DNA of 64,000 bases from CAWUKT01 sp964352215 (GTDB taxonomy: Bacteria > Bacteroidota > Bacteroidia > J057 > JADKCL01). The stretch lies in NCBI GenBank assembly GCA_964352215.1, contig CAYGRE010000011.1, positions 1-64,000 on the forward strand, given 5' to 3'. Shown in pieces: positions 1 to 8,974 of this stretch. The notes below the pieces were generated by a model, which saw only the letters and a list, made by a program, of their open reading frames with translations, did not search any database and was not told the origin of the DNA. The stretch's first letter is position 1. Every line of letters begins with the position of its first letter. The translations under genes were made by a program, and so were the position numbers.

Positions 1-86
1 GGTGCAACCGGGGTTTGGACCTGTTGGAGCTTCGGTCTGGACCGGAGCTGGCCCAAGTTAGCTTTCAAAAAGAAGGTTTTTCACAA

Positions 87-1658
87 TTAAGACTCCGAAT
101 TTCCAATCGATTCGGTCAAATAGTTCCTTACGAGATTCGAGATCCGCGATAAACGATCAGAAAAGGAGGGGGAGAGATTACACCTTTGAGTGTATTTAGC
201 AGTAAGGTCCAGGGTTTTATCCAGGTATTCGAGTTGCTGCACGGAGCATTCAGGCAACAGCAAATGATGGGTTGCAGCTTCAAATGCCCTCAAAGCAAGT
301 TCCCATTCCCTAAATCTGGCGAGATCCACCCCGATTTTTGCCCATGCGGATCCGATGATTTGTGAAGAATCTGTAGATTCTATTTGAATGGAATTTAAAT
401 CTGTGGATAAGAGATCCGTCTCAGAAATGGATTCTTTCTGGTTGATCCAGGTTTGGAAAAGTCTGGAAAAATAGAATTCAAACTGCTTTTTTGCCTTCTC
501 AGATGAAACTACAGCTTGTCCTATCATGAATGAGGCTTCGTGGAATTTGCGAAGGACAAAAAATATCAAGGATAAATAATAAAAGGATTGGGTTATAATA
601 ATACTGGGAAGGAAAGATTTCCGAAGGTTGAATGCTTCCCTGAGCATCTCTATGCTCTCAGGCAACATTCCTTTGCGGGCATACAGTGCAGCTAAGTTAA
701 TTATTACCGGATCGAGCCTTGGTGTTTCCTTGAATTGGTTCATCCGGTTGGCCTGAAGAAGACATTTTTCAGCTTCTTCCAACTTTCCAAGTTCTACCAA
801 GGGTATGCCCATATCACTTAGAATTACCCAATCTGTTTTTAAAACTGCCGCTCGTTTCATTGCATCCAAGCCATCTTCATAGTTCCCCATTTTTACTAAA
901 AGGTTGCCTGATCTCCGAAAGATATCATGCAAAAGATCCTCCCTGGGTTTTTCTTCCTGAATCAACAAATCATCGAGCCTTTTCAAGACGAAGTAGGCAT
1001 TCTTATGTCGATTCAAACCTTCATATTCGTAGGATAGGTATTGCAGAGAGTTTAGATTGGAAAGGAGGCTGTTTCCCTCACTTTTTTCAAAATCCATTTT
1101 CAGCCGGTCAGGAACCGACTTAGGAGGCATTGAAAAGTCAATGTATCCCACCGGAATCGAAATATCATCCTTGTGAAACCGGTAGATCGTTGTCACCCAA
1201 CTCATAAAATCTTTCGAGCGCAACTTCATCTGTTTTAAGAAATAGGGAGCGACCCAAAGAAAACTATGGAAAGGCAACTTGCGGAATAACGCTTCCCGTT
1301 CCCAGTTGAAATTGGGATAGAGGTCACCGGGTACCAATTCTTCCTCTTCCAATTGAAAAGCATGGTCATCTGCATGGATGATATGTACCAGCCATTCTCC
1401 CGGTTTGGCCTCCCAAATCTCTTTAGGAACCTCCTTTTTGAGATTCAACATGATGGAATAGGAGGCTTTTCCTCTCAGGTCCAAGCGGAAGAACTTCAGA
1501 TGAGGAAGTCTACTTGAAATGAATTGCTCAACTTTATGGATCAGGGTAGGAGAATTGTACTCGAGCAGGTTCAAATTGCCATGGGTAGGGTCGGGGTTGC
1601 CCAAACTGAATTCAAGCATTTCCAAATAATCCTGCTCTGTAATCCCAAGGTTATCCAT
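87..1658 (-). CDS. TPR-repeat protein with STAND-like N-terminal region
   Basis: 523-residue protein without a signal peptide. The first 165 residues contain a 'WEREALFRKLPFHSFLWV' stretch that resembles the degenerate NTPase region of STAND-like proteins, in which a 'N-x-E-R-x-x-L...P...FW' block precedes TPRs; this likeness is from memory. Residues about 200-500 are helical repeats of TPR type, for example the paired helices around 'YEDGLDAMKRAAVLKTDW' and 'GKLEEAEKCLLQANRMN'. Its start overlaps the end of the upstream ATPase gene by 8 bases, so the two are probably translated together and act together. The TPR region probably binds a protein partner; no catalytic residues are visible. The role is unknown. 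Confidence 0.7.
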   Translation of the reverse strand: MDNLGITEQDYLEMLEFSLGNPDPTHGNLNLLEYNSPTLIHKVEQFISSRLPHLKFFRLDLRGKASYSIMLNLKKEVPKEIWEAKPGEWLVHIIHADDHAFQLEEEELVPGDLYPNFNWEREALFRKLPFHSFLWVAPYFLKQMKLRSKDFMSWVTTIYRFHKDDISIPVGYIDFSMPPKSVPDRLKMDFEKSEGNSLLSNLNSLQYLSYEYEGLNRHKNAYFVLKRLDDLLIQEEKPREDLLHDIFRRSGNLLVKMGNYEDGLDAMKRAAVLKTDWVILSDMGIPLVELGKLEEAEKCLLQANRMNQFKETPRLDPVIINLAALYARKGMLPESIEMLREAFNLRKSFLPSIIITQSFYYLSLIFFVLRKFHEASFMIGQAVVSSEKAKKQFEFYFSRLFQTWINQKESISETDLLSTDLNSIQIESTDSSQIIGSAWAKIGVDLARFREWELALRAFEAATHHLLLPECSVQQLEYLDKTLDLTAKYTQRCNLSPSFSDRLSRISNLVRNYLTESIGNSES

Positions 1659-2967
1659 TGTCAGGAATCAATTCGGAATAGCCTTGAAGCAATGGATTTA
1701 ACTTCCGAATCCCGTTGTAACGTAAAATCACCAGGGACTCCAACAATTTGAGGGTAGTTTCGTCGGCGTTCTCATAGTTACCCGCCTTGAGGAATTCAAC
1801 ATCCTGGGTGGTCAGTGTATCCCTTATTTCCTGTCCAAGGAATTGGATGGCAAAATCAAATTGCTTTTGGGTGATCTTTTCCCCTTTTGAAATATTCAAG
1901 GCTCTTGAGGCAATTTGCAGCAGTTGCCGAACCGATCCCCCGGACTTCTTAACACATTGATCTAAAATTCCCGGTTCAAAAAATGTGTCTTCACTGATCC
2001 TCCGGGACACGACTTGCTTGAGCTTTGGGAGACTTTGCTCATTTACCTTGAGCATAGGGAGAATCAGGGTCTTGTAATTCGTTTTGATGATATCTCCATG
2101 CCGTGGATTGTAAAAAGTGGAAATGGGGACGGATGCAAATAGGGGGATATCCAAGCGAGAGATCAGGTGCGCATCCCTAATGAAAAGCTTTTCATAATGG
2201 TCGTTTTCAATTTTTTCGGTTCCATCAAATATGAAGAACAACTCGGTGCCGACAGTCCCATTTTCTCTTAAAGCCTGCCTGACATCATCAAAGCCCTGAT
2301 TCATTTGGGCGATCAACTTTCCCGAGTTGTCACTTACCTTGGTTCGGATGATTTTGGATACCTCGGTACCAGTAGAGAATATATCCTTGAAACTGGCTTT
2401 CAAGCTTAAAAAAGACCAAAGATCAATTCCAGCACCTATCTCACTGAGTAACTGTTGATCTGACTTAGAAGTGCTTTTTTCAATGTTCTCTGTATCACCC
2501 AGCCAATCCTGTGCGATAGAATCCAGGCTTGGAGAATTGATCTGGATATTATGGGCTTTTAAATTTTCTACCAAATGGGTGAGCATCATGGCATAGAAAT
2601 CCTGAGGACGAAATTTGGTAAAGGCCATTTCGCTTTCCACCTCAATAAGAACGGTGAAGAACCGGTCTGGAGAATCCAGGTATTCTCTTAGTCTATGAAT
2701 CTCAGTCGTTTTTCCAGAGCCCCGGTGTCCGGAAAACATGAATTTCGGATACTCGCCTTCTGCAACCAATTTGTTTTCCGATAAACCTATATCAAAAGCG
2801 ATAGCCTCCTGAATATTGGACCCCTCTTCCCTGAAGTTTCTTAGTTTATCTAGTGACACCAACAAGCGGTTTTTCCGAGCCGTAGTCTCATAAATATCAA
2901 AAAGCGGACGGACCACATTTTTGGCTTCAAATTTATCTTCTACAGGAAAACTTTCAACTTTTGCCAT
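1651..2967 (-). CDS. P-loop AAA-type ATPase, partner of the TPR protein
   Basis: 438 residues. Walker A is GHRGSGKTT at residues 80-88 and Walker B is FIFDGTE at about 245-251, with an arginine-rich sensor-like segment after it. The C-terminal third (about 330-430) is helical, as in the winged-helix end of STAND or ORC/Cdc6-like AAA proteins. There is no membrane segment, so it should be cytosolic. A TAGATTTG element lies 19-26 bases upstream of the ATG, in the right place for a bacteroidete -7 box. The TPR gene follows with an 8-base overlap, so the pair looks like an ATPase plus sensor/effector module, possibly in signalling or defence. That role is inference; no recognisable toxic effector domain is present. 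Confidence 0.75.
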   Translation of the reverse strand: MAKVESFPVEDKFEAKNVVRPLFDIYETTARKNRLLVSLDKLRNFREEGSNIQEAIAFDIGLSENKLVAEGEYPKFMFSGHRGSGKTTEIHRLREYLDSPDRFFTVLIEVESEMAFTKFRPQDFYAMMLTHLVENLKAHNIQINSPSLDSIAQDWLGDTENIEKSTSKSDQQLLSEIGAGIDLWSFLSLKASFKDIFSTGTEVSKIIRTKVSDNSGKLIAQMNQGFDDVRQALRENGTVGTELFFIFDGTEKIENDHYEKLFIRDAHLISRLDIPLFASVPISTFYNPRHGDIIKTNYKTLILPMLKVNEQSLPKLKQVVSRRISEDTFFEPGILDQCVKKSGGSVRQLLQIASRALNISKGEKITQKQFDFAIQFLGQEIRDTLTTQDVEFLKAGNYENADETTLKLLESLVILRYNGIRKLNPLLQGYSELIPDNG

Positions 2968-3003
2968 TCGGACAAGTCATTTCCTCAAATCTAACCATTT
3001 CTC

Positions 3004-3906
3004 TCAAAAATACACCTCTTGAGCCACCCTATACGTATTGCAATGCGCCTCCACAATATCAGCGATGCGTGGCGAATAACCGCCACCCATAGAAACGACC
3101 ACCGGAATCTCATTCCGTTTCATTTGCTCAAAGACAAATTGGTCCCGGGCCTTGCAGCCGTCCCTACTGACATTGAGATGCCCCAATTTGTCGGTGGCGA
3201 CAATGTCGACCCCACTCAGGTAGAAGACGAAGTCGGGTTGAACTTCGTCGATCAACCGGGGAAGAGTCGCATGCAACTGCTCCAGGTAATAGGCATCCTC
3301 AATATATGGGGGGAGTTCCAGGTCCAGGTCGGAGGTTTCTTTTTGCAAGGGATAGTTGGCCCGGCAATGCATCGAAAAGGTAAAGACGCGGGGTTCGTTT
3401 TGAAAGATTTCGGCAGTGCCGTTGCCTTGGTGAACGTCTAGGTCGACCACCAGGATTTGCAAATCCGGCTGGTCCCGCAGCAACAGATTGGCTGCCATCG
3501 CGATATCGTTGAGCAAGCAAAAACCTTCCCCCCGGTTGGTAAAGGCATGATGGGTGCCTCCAGAGATATTCATCGCAACCCCGTATTTTCGTGCAAAATC
3601 AGTACACATCCAGGTCCCTTTCCCAATATTTATTTCCCGGTGAACCAGGCGCTCCGACAAAGGAAATCCGGTTTTTCTGATTTCTTTTGGGGTCAATTTC
3701 TGGTGCTTCAATTTCTCCCAATAATCCCGGTCATGGGTTAGCAAAAGCTCCTCTTCAGTCAGGACATCCGGCTCAAAGAGATTGTCCCTGGAAATGGTTC
3801 CTTCATAAATGAGTTGCTCGGGAATGAGATTGTACTTGTCCATCGGAAAGCGGTGACCTTCCGGCAGGGGATGCGCATAATAGGGGGACCAGGCAATCTT
3901 CAGCAT
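3004..3906 (-). CDS. Histone deacetylase / acetoin-utilisation family hydrolase (copy 1)
   Basis: 300-residue zinc hydrolase of the HDAC superfamily. The paired catalytic histidines lie in SGGTHHAF, and the zinc site is DLDVHQGNGT with a later aspartate in GVDIVATD. The glycine-rich loop GGGYS precedes the C-terminal helix. In bacteria this family removes acyl groups from lysines or acetylated polyamines and small amides; the substrate cannot be read from the sequence. A second, clearly paralogous copy with the same motifs lies at 8042-8965, on the same strand and about 4 kb away. The start follows directly on a noncoding stretch; no signal peptide, so cytosolic. Confidence 0.9.
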   Translation of the reverse strand: MLKIAWSPYYAHPLPEGHRFPMDKYNLIPEQLIYEGTISRDNLFEPDVLTEEELLLTHDRDYWEKLKHQKLTPKEIRKTGFPLSERLVHREINIGKGTWMCTDFARKYGVAMNISGGTHHAFTNRGEGFCLLNDIAMAANLLLRDQPDLQILVVDLDVHQGNGTAEIFQNEPRVFTFSMHCRANYPLQKETSDLDLELPPYIEDAYYLEQLHATLPRLIDEVQPDFVFYLSGVDIVATDKLGHLNVSRDGCKARDQFVFEQMKRNEIPVVVSMGGGYSPRIADIVEAHCNTYRVAQEVYF

Positions 3907-4012
3907 TCTTTGAAATGACTAACAGGACCAAAAATAGTTTATCAGGATCAGCCATTCTTATCATTTGGGCAGCTTTCGGTTCCTGAAGATTTGAAAGACT
4001 CGCTCATTGATT

Positions 4013-5065
4013 TCAGCTTTTTCGCTCTTTCTCTTCCTTTTGCCTTTCAAGTATCTTGACAATTCTATTGTTAATGATTTCTGACAAATTCCAATTGTAC
4101 AGTTTTGGATCGGTGGTACTGTAGAACTGAACCACAACCGCATCAAGGTCTTCGTGGTATTCAGCAAAACTTTGGTACCCAGGAACCCAACCTGCATGCT
4201 CATACTTATAAATAGAAGTATATATTTCCTTTTCTCCCGGAGCAAACACTGATCCATCATTCAGGGCTCTGAGGAAAGTACCAACGTCTTCGGCAGTGGC
4301 TAACATACCATGTTCGTCTGCCTTTAAATCAAAAGGATGTCCCTCATGGTAACCACTCATTACATCGTCCATATTCACTTCTTTGAGGGAACCGAATGAA
4401 TGGTTGAGGTTTAGAGGTTGGAGAATTTCTTCCTGGATGAATTGAAAATTGCCATAGCCCAGTTCATCGTCCATTATCTTCTGGATCAACAGGTAATTCG
4501 TATTGCAATATTCATAGTCTTCGCCAGGTTCAAAATTGGCTGGCTTGTCCAGAACCAAGGCAAGGCTTTCTTCAAAGGTTTCTGTTGGCGCTTCCCAAAA
4601 CTTTGGAGCGTCTGTGAAATTGAACAGGCCACTTTTATGCTGCACCATCATCCTCAAAGTGATCCTATCTGAGTTTGCGATCCTTCCCGCTATTTCAGGT
4701 AAATAATCAGCAATTGTTTTATCCAGAGAAAGCCGTCCTTTACTTACCAATTTGGTAACAGACACAGCATCATACAGCTTTCTGATACTGGCAATCTTGA
4801 ACAGCGCGTCAGGTTTGGCTGGGATTTTAGCCTCCCGGTCGTGCCAACCGGAAGCATAATGCTGAGGTGGCTGGCCAGCCATGTCTACATAGACAATCAT
4901 CCCGTCAAATCCATGGTCTATTGCTTGATCCAATTGTTCCTGTACTGTATCCGGTAGCGGAAGTATCCATGCCTTTACCAATAGCCAGGGTACAAAGTAC
5001 AAGGAGGAGATGGAAGCAAGTATAAATGCTATTCTCAGAATTCGTCTTTTCTTTTTCTTGGTCAT
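4013..5065 (-). CDS. Membrane-anchored serine hydrolase, beta-lactamase/PBP family
   Basis: 350 residues. A basic N-terminus followed by a hydrophobic segment (about 10-34) suggests a signal anchor with the enzyme outside the inner membrane. The class C beta-lactamase/D-Ala-D-Ala peptidase fold is shown by the S-x-x-K nucleophile motif SIRK (Ser93, Lys96), the Y-x-N motif YCN at 186-188 and a late H-A-G triad (EHAGWVPG) in place of K-T-G. Enzymes with this set act as esterases, D-aminopeptidases or peptidoglycan-related hydrolases rather than true beta-lactamases. It stands alone between the first HDAC gene and prfB. The tail is very rich in Lys/Glu/Arg. Substrate unknown. Confidence 0.88.
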   Translation of the reverse strand: MTKKKKRRILRIAFILASISSLYFVPWLLVKAWILPLPDTVQEQLDQAIDHGFDGMIVYVDMAGQPPQHYASGWHDREAKIPAKPDALFKIASIRKLYDAVSVTKLVSKGRLSLDKTIADYLPEIAGRIANSDRITLRMMVQHKSGLFNFTDAPKFWEAPTETFEESLALVLDKPANFEPGEDYEYCNTNYLLIQKIMDDELGYGNFQFIQEEILQPLNLNHSFGSLKEVNMDDVMSGYHEGHPFDLKADEHGMLATAEDVGTFLRALNDGSVFAPGEKEIYTSIYKYEHAGWVPGYQSFAEYHEDLDAVVVQFYSTTDPKLYNWNLSEIINNRIVKILERQKEEKERKS

Positions 5066-5257
5066 AGTTATTGTATTTAACCTTTGTTGCGGATTGGGTT
5101 ACTGAATTTGATGACCCAAAGGTCCGCTCTCAGAAGCTGGGAATCGTTCGGGTTTATAATCCGGAACCTTATTGTTGCAACCGTCTACACTTCCGCTCCA
5201 GCCCTAATCAAAGATGCAAAACAGACCATGAATGCTGAGATAAGCAATTCAGAACGG

Positions 5258-5286
5258 AAAAAGGGCTGCCCCTTTCGAGACAGCCC
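5258..5286 (-). terminator. Rho-independent terminator of prfB
   Basis: On the minus strand a 10-bp stem (with G-T wobbles) closed by a GAAA tetraloop is followed by TTTTT. It starts 26 bases past the prfB stop codon. Confidence 0.85.
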
Positions 5287-5311
5287 CTCTGAAATTCTGA
5301 TTTCAAATAGC

Positions 5312-6410
5312 TTATTTCTTAGATGCAGCCCCGGAGGCGGTCATCAGATAGGCCTTGACGAAGTCGTCGAGGTCACCGTCCATGACACCATCTACATTGC
5401 TGGTCTCATGCCCACTGCGGACATCCTTGACCAACTTGTAAGGCTGGAAAACGTAGTTTCTGATTTGGGAACCCCATTCGATGGCCATTTTTGAACCTTC
5501 GACTTTGTCCCTGGCTGCGTTCCGTGCGTCGATCTCTAACTGATACAGCTTGGATTTCAACATGATCTTCGCTTTCTCCTTGTTCTGAAGCTGCGAACGC
5601 TCTTGTTGACATTCGATGATGATACCACTGGGTTGGTGGTGCAATCGGACCGCCGTCTCGACCTTGTTCACATTCTGTCCACCCTTGCCACCTGAACGGA
5701 AAGTGTCCCATTTGATGTCCGCATCATTGACCTCAATCTCAATGGTGTCGTCAATGCGGGGATAGACATAGACCGAAGCAAAACTGGTATGTCGGCGGGA
5801 TTGGGAGTCAAAGGGGGAGATACGGACCATGCGGTGAACCCCATTTTCACCCTTGAGGTGTCCGTAAGCAAATTCACCATCGATCTCGAGTACGGCTTTG
5901 GTGACACCGGCCACATCTCCGTCTCGTTGATCAATCAGTGTGGCTTTGTAGTGCTTTTTGTCTGCATAGCGTTGGTACATCCGCAGCAACATCCCGGCCC
6001 AATCGTCTGACTCCGTACCACCGGCACCTGAATTGATCTCGAGGATACAATTCATCTGGTCTTCTTCCCGGGGTAGCATATTGAGAAATTCCAAATCTTC
6101 AATCAGGAGGGTTGCTTTTTCATAAGCAACATCCACCTCTTCCGGGGTGGCTTCACCTTCCTTTTGGAATTCATAAAGGATGTCCAAATCCTCAAGGGCG
6201 GCTTCTACCTGTTGGTAGTGGTCCGTCCATGTCTTCAGATCTTTGGTTTCTTTCAATATCCGCTCAGCTGCTTTGGGATCATCCCAGAAACCGGGGGATA
6301 TGGCTTGGTTCTCTTTGTCACCGATCAGGTTTAATTTATGATCAACGTCAAAGGTACCCCCTCAGCGCATCTCTCCGCGCTTCAAGATCCTTCAATTGTT
6401 CTGCTGTCAT
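5312..6410 (-). CDS. prfB: Peptide chain release factor 2 (programmed +1 frameshift)
   Basis: Terminates translation at UGA and UAA. Translation starts at the ATG at 6410; the first 20 codons end in ...GYL and meet an in-frame TGA at 6350-6348. The site reads AGGGGGTACCTTTGAC, almost identical to the E. coli prfB shift site: a Shine-Dalgarno-like AGGGGG three bases before CTT-TGA-C. Skipping one base continues as D-V-D-H-K and gives 365 residues, the normal RF2 length. The GGQ motif (GGKGGQNVNK) and the C-terminal domain are intact. The site implies feedback control, since low RF2 raises frameshifting. A caller that ignores the shift would start at 6256 and lose about 50 residues. A strong terminator follows the gene. 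Confidence 0.97.
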
Positions 6411-6505
6411 ATTCGTGAAGGTATAGAATGGGTGAATAATAATTTAGGTGGACAAAGGTAGACTTTGCCCGAACAATAAAAAATGGGTGAGAGCGGATTT
6501 TCCCA

Positions 6506-6877
6506 CTATCGGGGACGGAAAATGTCTTCCAGGTGCTCAATCTGAGGCTCGTCGGGATTGTCCAGTGAAACCGCGATCAGGTCAAATACAATGGGAACCG
6601 TGACTAACTGACGCTCTCGCAGATAGAATTTAGCTACTGTTGCCATGTTCTTCTGTTGCTGTTCTGAAAGCCCCTCTTCTGGCGCGATGTGTGTGGTATT
6701 GGTGCGGGTTTTGACTTCAATGAAGTGTAACTCAGCGGGTTCTTCCCAGAAGGCTACAATGTCAATTTCTTTTTTCTCCAACCTGTAATTCCGGTCGAAG
6801 ATTTTAAATCCATCCTTTTCCAGGTACTCAACCGCCAGGTCTTCCCCCAATTTTCCTACGTCGTGCGTGATTGCCAT
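6506..6877 (-). CDS. YraN/UPF0102 family endonuclease-fold protein
   Basis: 123 residues when started at the ATG at 6877, which gives the usual family N-terminus (MAITHDVGKLGEDLAVEYL); an ATG 39 bases upstream would only add a non-conserved extension. The restriction-endonuclease-like core is visible: G-x-x-G-E near the start, R-N-Y-R, K-E-I-D-I-V with the acidic metal ligand, and F-I-E-V-K-T-R. Members are assumed to act in DNA processing and are often near rnhB or rpl genes, but the function is not settled. It is transcribed with the downstream envelope genes' strand but separated by 60 bases from them. Confidence 0.92.
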   Translation of the reverse strand: MAITHDVGKLGEDLAVEYLEKDGFKIFDRNYRLEKKEIDIVAFWEEPAELHFIEVKTRTNTTHIAPEEGLSEQQQKNMATVAKFYLRERQLVTVPIVFDLIAVSLDNPDEPQIEHLEDIFRPR

Positions 6878-6937
6878 ACGAATACAATTGCCTGCAAAAA
6901 TAAAATACGAAGCCAAAGGTGAGCCATCGAAACAGCC

Positions 6938-7408
6938 TCACTTTCGCCTTTGCATATTCAACTCCATTTCGAGGGTAATGTTCTCATCCGTCCGGCTGGT
7001 GATATGAAGCATCTGGAGACGCATTTGTTTTTTACTGATTTCCCATGCCTTGAAGCTCATATCCGAGATCCCACCTAATGAATCAGCAATCGGCTCAGGA
7101 AAACCTCCCCGTATGGTATCGGCATCAACGCTCCATTCAAAATCCCGGATCCAATTCCCTTCTACAAATGGAACGACCATCTCGAAATTTCCCTCCACGT
7201 CAGAGGTAAAGGCGAGGACCCCATTGTTTCTTTCGGCACCGGTTTCTTCCAATACAGACTGGGTAACAGTGGTTCGCGTATAATCAGTCCGCAATACCAA
7301 CCAGATGGCTTCTTTCTTCAGTACCCAATTGGCCAACCTGCCGTCCTTTTTGGTGCACGAGGACATGAAAAGGACACTTAACAATAGACTAAAAGCGATA
7401 GTTCTCAT
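6938..7408 (-). CDS. Small lipoprotein, unknown function
   Basis: 156 residues with a lipoprotein signal: a hydrophobic stretch then L-F-M-S-S-C, so Cys18 would be lipidated and the protein anchored in the envelope. The remainder looks like a beta-rich lipocalin-type domain with alternating hydrophobic residues, but no family was recognised. Its ATG overlaps the stop of the upstream gene by four bases (ATGA), so the two are co-translated and probably work on the same surface. Confidence 0.75.
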   Translation of the reverse strand: MRTIAFSLLLSVLFMSSCTKKDGRLANWVLKKEAIWLVLRTDYTRTTVTQSVLEETGAERNNGVLAFTSDVEGNFEMVVPFVEGNWIRDFEWSVDADTIRGGFPEPIADSLGGISDMSFKAWEISKKQMRLQMLHITSRTDENITLEMELNMQRRK

Positions 7409-8070
7409 TTTCTGGGGTCACGTTTCTTTTTACTGGAGAATCCGTCTGGAATTCGAAATGCTTCCATGGGGAAATCTTCTTCTTTGATCAATGCGAGTTC
7501 AATCGAAGTGGTGAGGTCCGGGGTTTTTATCACCTTCATCAATGGAATCCTTCCCCCCAAACCGGGTACCAGAAAGTCAGCCTTGGCACCATCGTGTTCA
7601 GCATAGAGGGTGGTATCTACCCGGAAGTCATCATTGACGTAGTATAAATCAATTTCTTTGCGGTCTTTACGACTGACCTTGTATTCTTCGCAGGTGTAGC
7701 CCTGTACCTTGAGGGTTTTTCCGGTAGGTGCCACCACGGGTTTGTAATCAGAGGTGTCGGCATAGTAAGTGCGCTGGAAGTAGCGCTTGTTCGGAATGTC
7801 AACTACGTAGGTGTGGTTGGAGTCTCCGATGAAAAGAAAAGTCCTGGCAATCCGCCCTCCCGTCAACTTGACGATGAAGTTGTCCTCTTTGATGTGCATC
7901 ATGATGCCAGTGGGAGGTTCATTTACCAGATAGTCCTGGGCTGCTTTTCCTGTAACTCTGACATTGTATTTTACTGTCCCTTCAAAGGATTGCCCTTGAA
8001 GGCCCAGGCTAAAAAGCAGCATGCCCAGGAGAAAAATAGCTTTAGGATATATAATACTTCGATCTTTCAT
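7405..8070 (-). CDS. Secreted DUF4412-like protein
   Basis: 221 residues from the ATG at 8070 (a TTG three codons earlier is possible but unneeded). A signal peptide ends near LGLQGQS, typical of bacteroidete periplasmic or surface proteins. The mature part begins F-E-G-T-V-K-Y and carries a pattern of beta strands with a conserved-looking 'GYTCEEYKV' segment, as in DUF4412/outer-membrane lipoprotein-sorting-like proteins (from memory). It overlaps the HDAC gene upstream by 29 bases and the lipoprotein gene downstream by 4, so all three form one operon. Probable role in envelope; exact function unknown. Confidence 0.75.
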   Translation of the reverse strand: MKDRSIIYPKAIFLLGMLLFSLGLQGQSFEGTVKYNVRVTGKAAQDYLVNEPPTGIMMHIKEDNFIVKLTGGRIARTFLFIGDSNHTYVVDIPNKRYFQRTYYADTSDYKPVVAPTGKTLKVQGYTCEEYKVSRKDRKEIDLYYVNDDFRVDTTLYAEHDGAKADFLVPGLGGRIPLMKVIKTPDLTTSIELALIKEEDFPMEAFRIPDGFSSKKKRDPRK

Positions 8071-8965
8071 AAAGCTCAAAAACTAATTTGTAGGTTTCAC
8101 AGTGTGCATTTACGATGGTGTTGTAACTGTCTGAATATCCGCCCCCCATCACCACTACGAGAGGCAGGTTAAGGCGTCTGGCATGCGATATAACCATTCG
8201 GTCACGTTCGCGGCACCCTTGTCGACTAATGTTGAGTTTCCCCAACTTGTCAGTCTCCAATATATCAACGCCTGCCTGATAGAAAACAATATCCGGGCCA
8301 AACTCTTCCATCAGCCGGGGAATATGTTGACTTAATTCATCTAAGTAACGCTGATCTTCTGAAAAAGCTACAAGTTCTACATCAAGATCTGATATTTCTT
8401 TTCGAAATGGGTAATTATCAGCGCAATGCATCGAGAAAGTAAAAACCCTGGGATCGTCCTGAAAGATAGCCGCGGTGCCATTGCCCTGATGAACATCGAG
8501 GTCAACCACGAGGGCTTTTTTGATATGCCCTTGCGCCAACAGGTAGTTGGCTGCGACTGCAATGTCATTGAGCAGGCAAAAGCCCTCTCCACGGTCATAA
8601 AAGGCATGGTGGGTCCCCCCGGCAAGGTTCATTCCCGCACCGTCATTCAGGGCATTGACGGCTGCGTGCAGGGTTCCGCTCGCAGAGGATAAACTACGGT
8701 CGACCAACTCAGGTACATTTGGAAAGCCAATTCGGCGGTATTCCTTTTTGTCCAACTGATACTTCTTAGCCCGGTTCCACCATTCCGGGGAATGGGTCAG
8801 GTGAATCACTTCATCCGATACCCATTCAGGGGTGAATAAGTTAGCAGCGGTGATAATGCCTTCGTATTCAAGCTGCTGCCGGGTCAGTTCATATTTGCGA
8901 AAAGGGAATTTGTGTCCTTCGGGAAGGGGAAGGGGAAACGCTTCTGAAAAGGATACACGTAGCAT
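8042..8965 (-). CDS. Histone deacetylase / acetoin-utilisation family hydrolase (copy 2)
   Basis: 307-residue paralogue of the enzyme at 3004-3906, with the same motif order: LAGGTHHAF (catalytic His pair), DLDVHQGNGT and GVDILETD (zinc ligands) and MGGGYSDS. Both copies begin with a near-identical '...PLPEGHKFP..KY' segment, so they arose by duplication or are two subfamilies retained together. Unlike copy 1, this one is followed in the same operon by a secreted and a lipoprotein gene, its end overlapping the next start by 29 bases. The enzyme itself is cytosolic. Substrate unknown; lysine deacylation or acetyl-polyamine hydrolysis are the family options. Confidence 0.9.
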   Translation of the reverse strand: MLRVSFSEAFPLPLPEGHKFPFRKYELTRQQLEYEGIITAANLFTPEWVSDEVIHLTHSPEWWNRAKKYQLDKKEYRRIGFPNVPELVDRSLSSASGTLHAAVNALNDGAGMNLAGGTHHAFYDRGEGFCLLNDIAVAANYLLAQGHIKKALVVDLDVHQGNGTAAIFQDDPRVFTFSMHCADNYPFRKEISDLDVELVAFSEDQRYLDELSQHIPRLMEEFGPDIVFYQAGVDILETDKLGKLNISRQGCRERDRMVISHARRLNLPLVVVMGGGYSDSYNTIVNAHCETYKLVFELYERSKYYIS

Positions 8966-8974
8966 ACCTGATAA

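Noticed and set aside
3..152. Plus-strand frame open from the left edge, 49 codons
   Set aside because: It overlaps the end of the TPR gene by 66 bases on the opposite strand, shows no recognisable motif, and is too short to judge.
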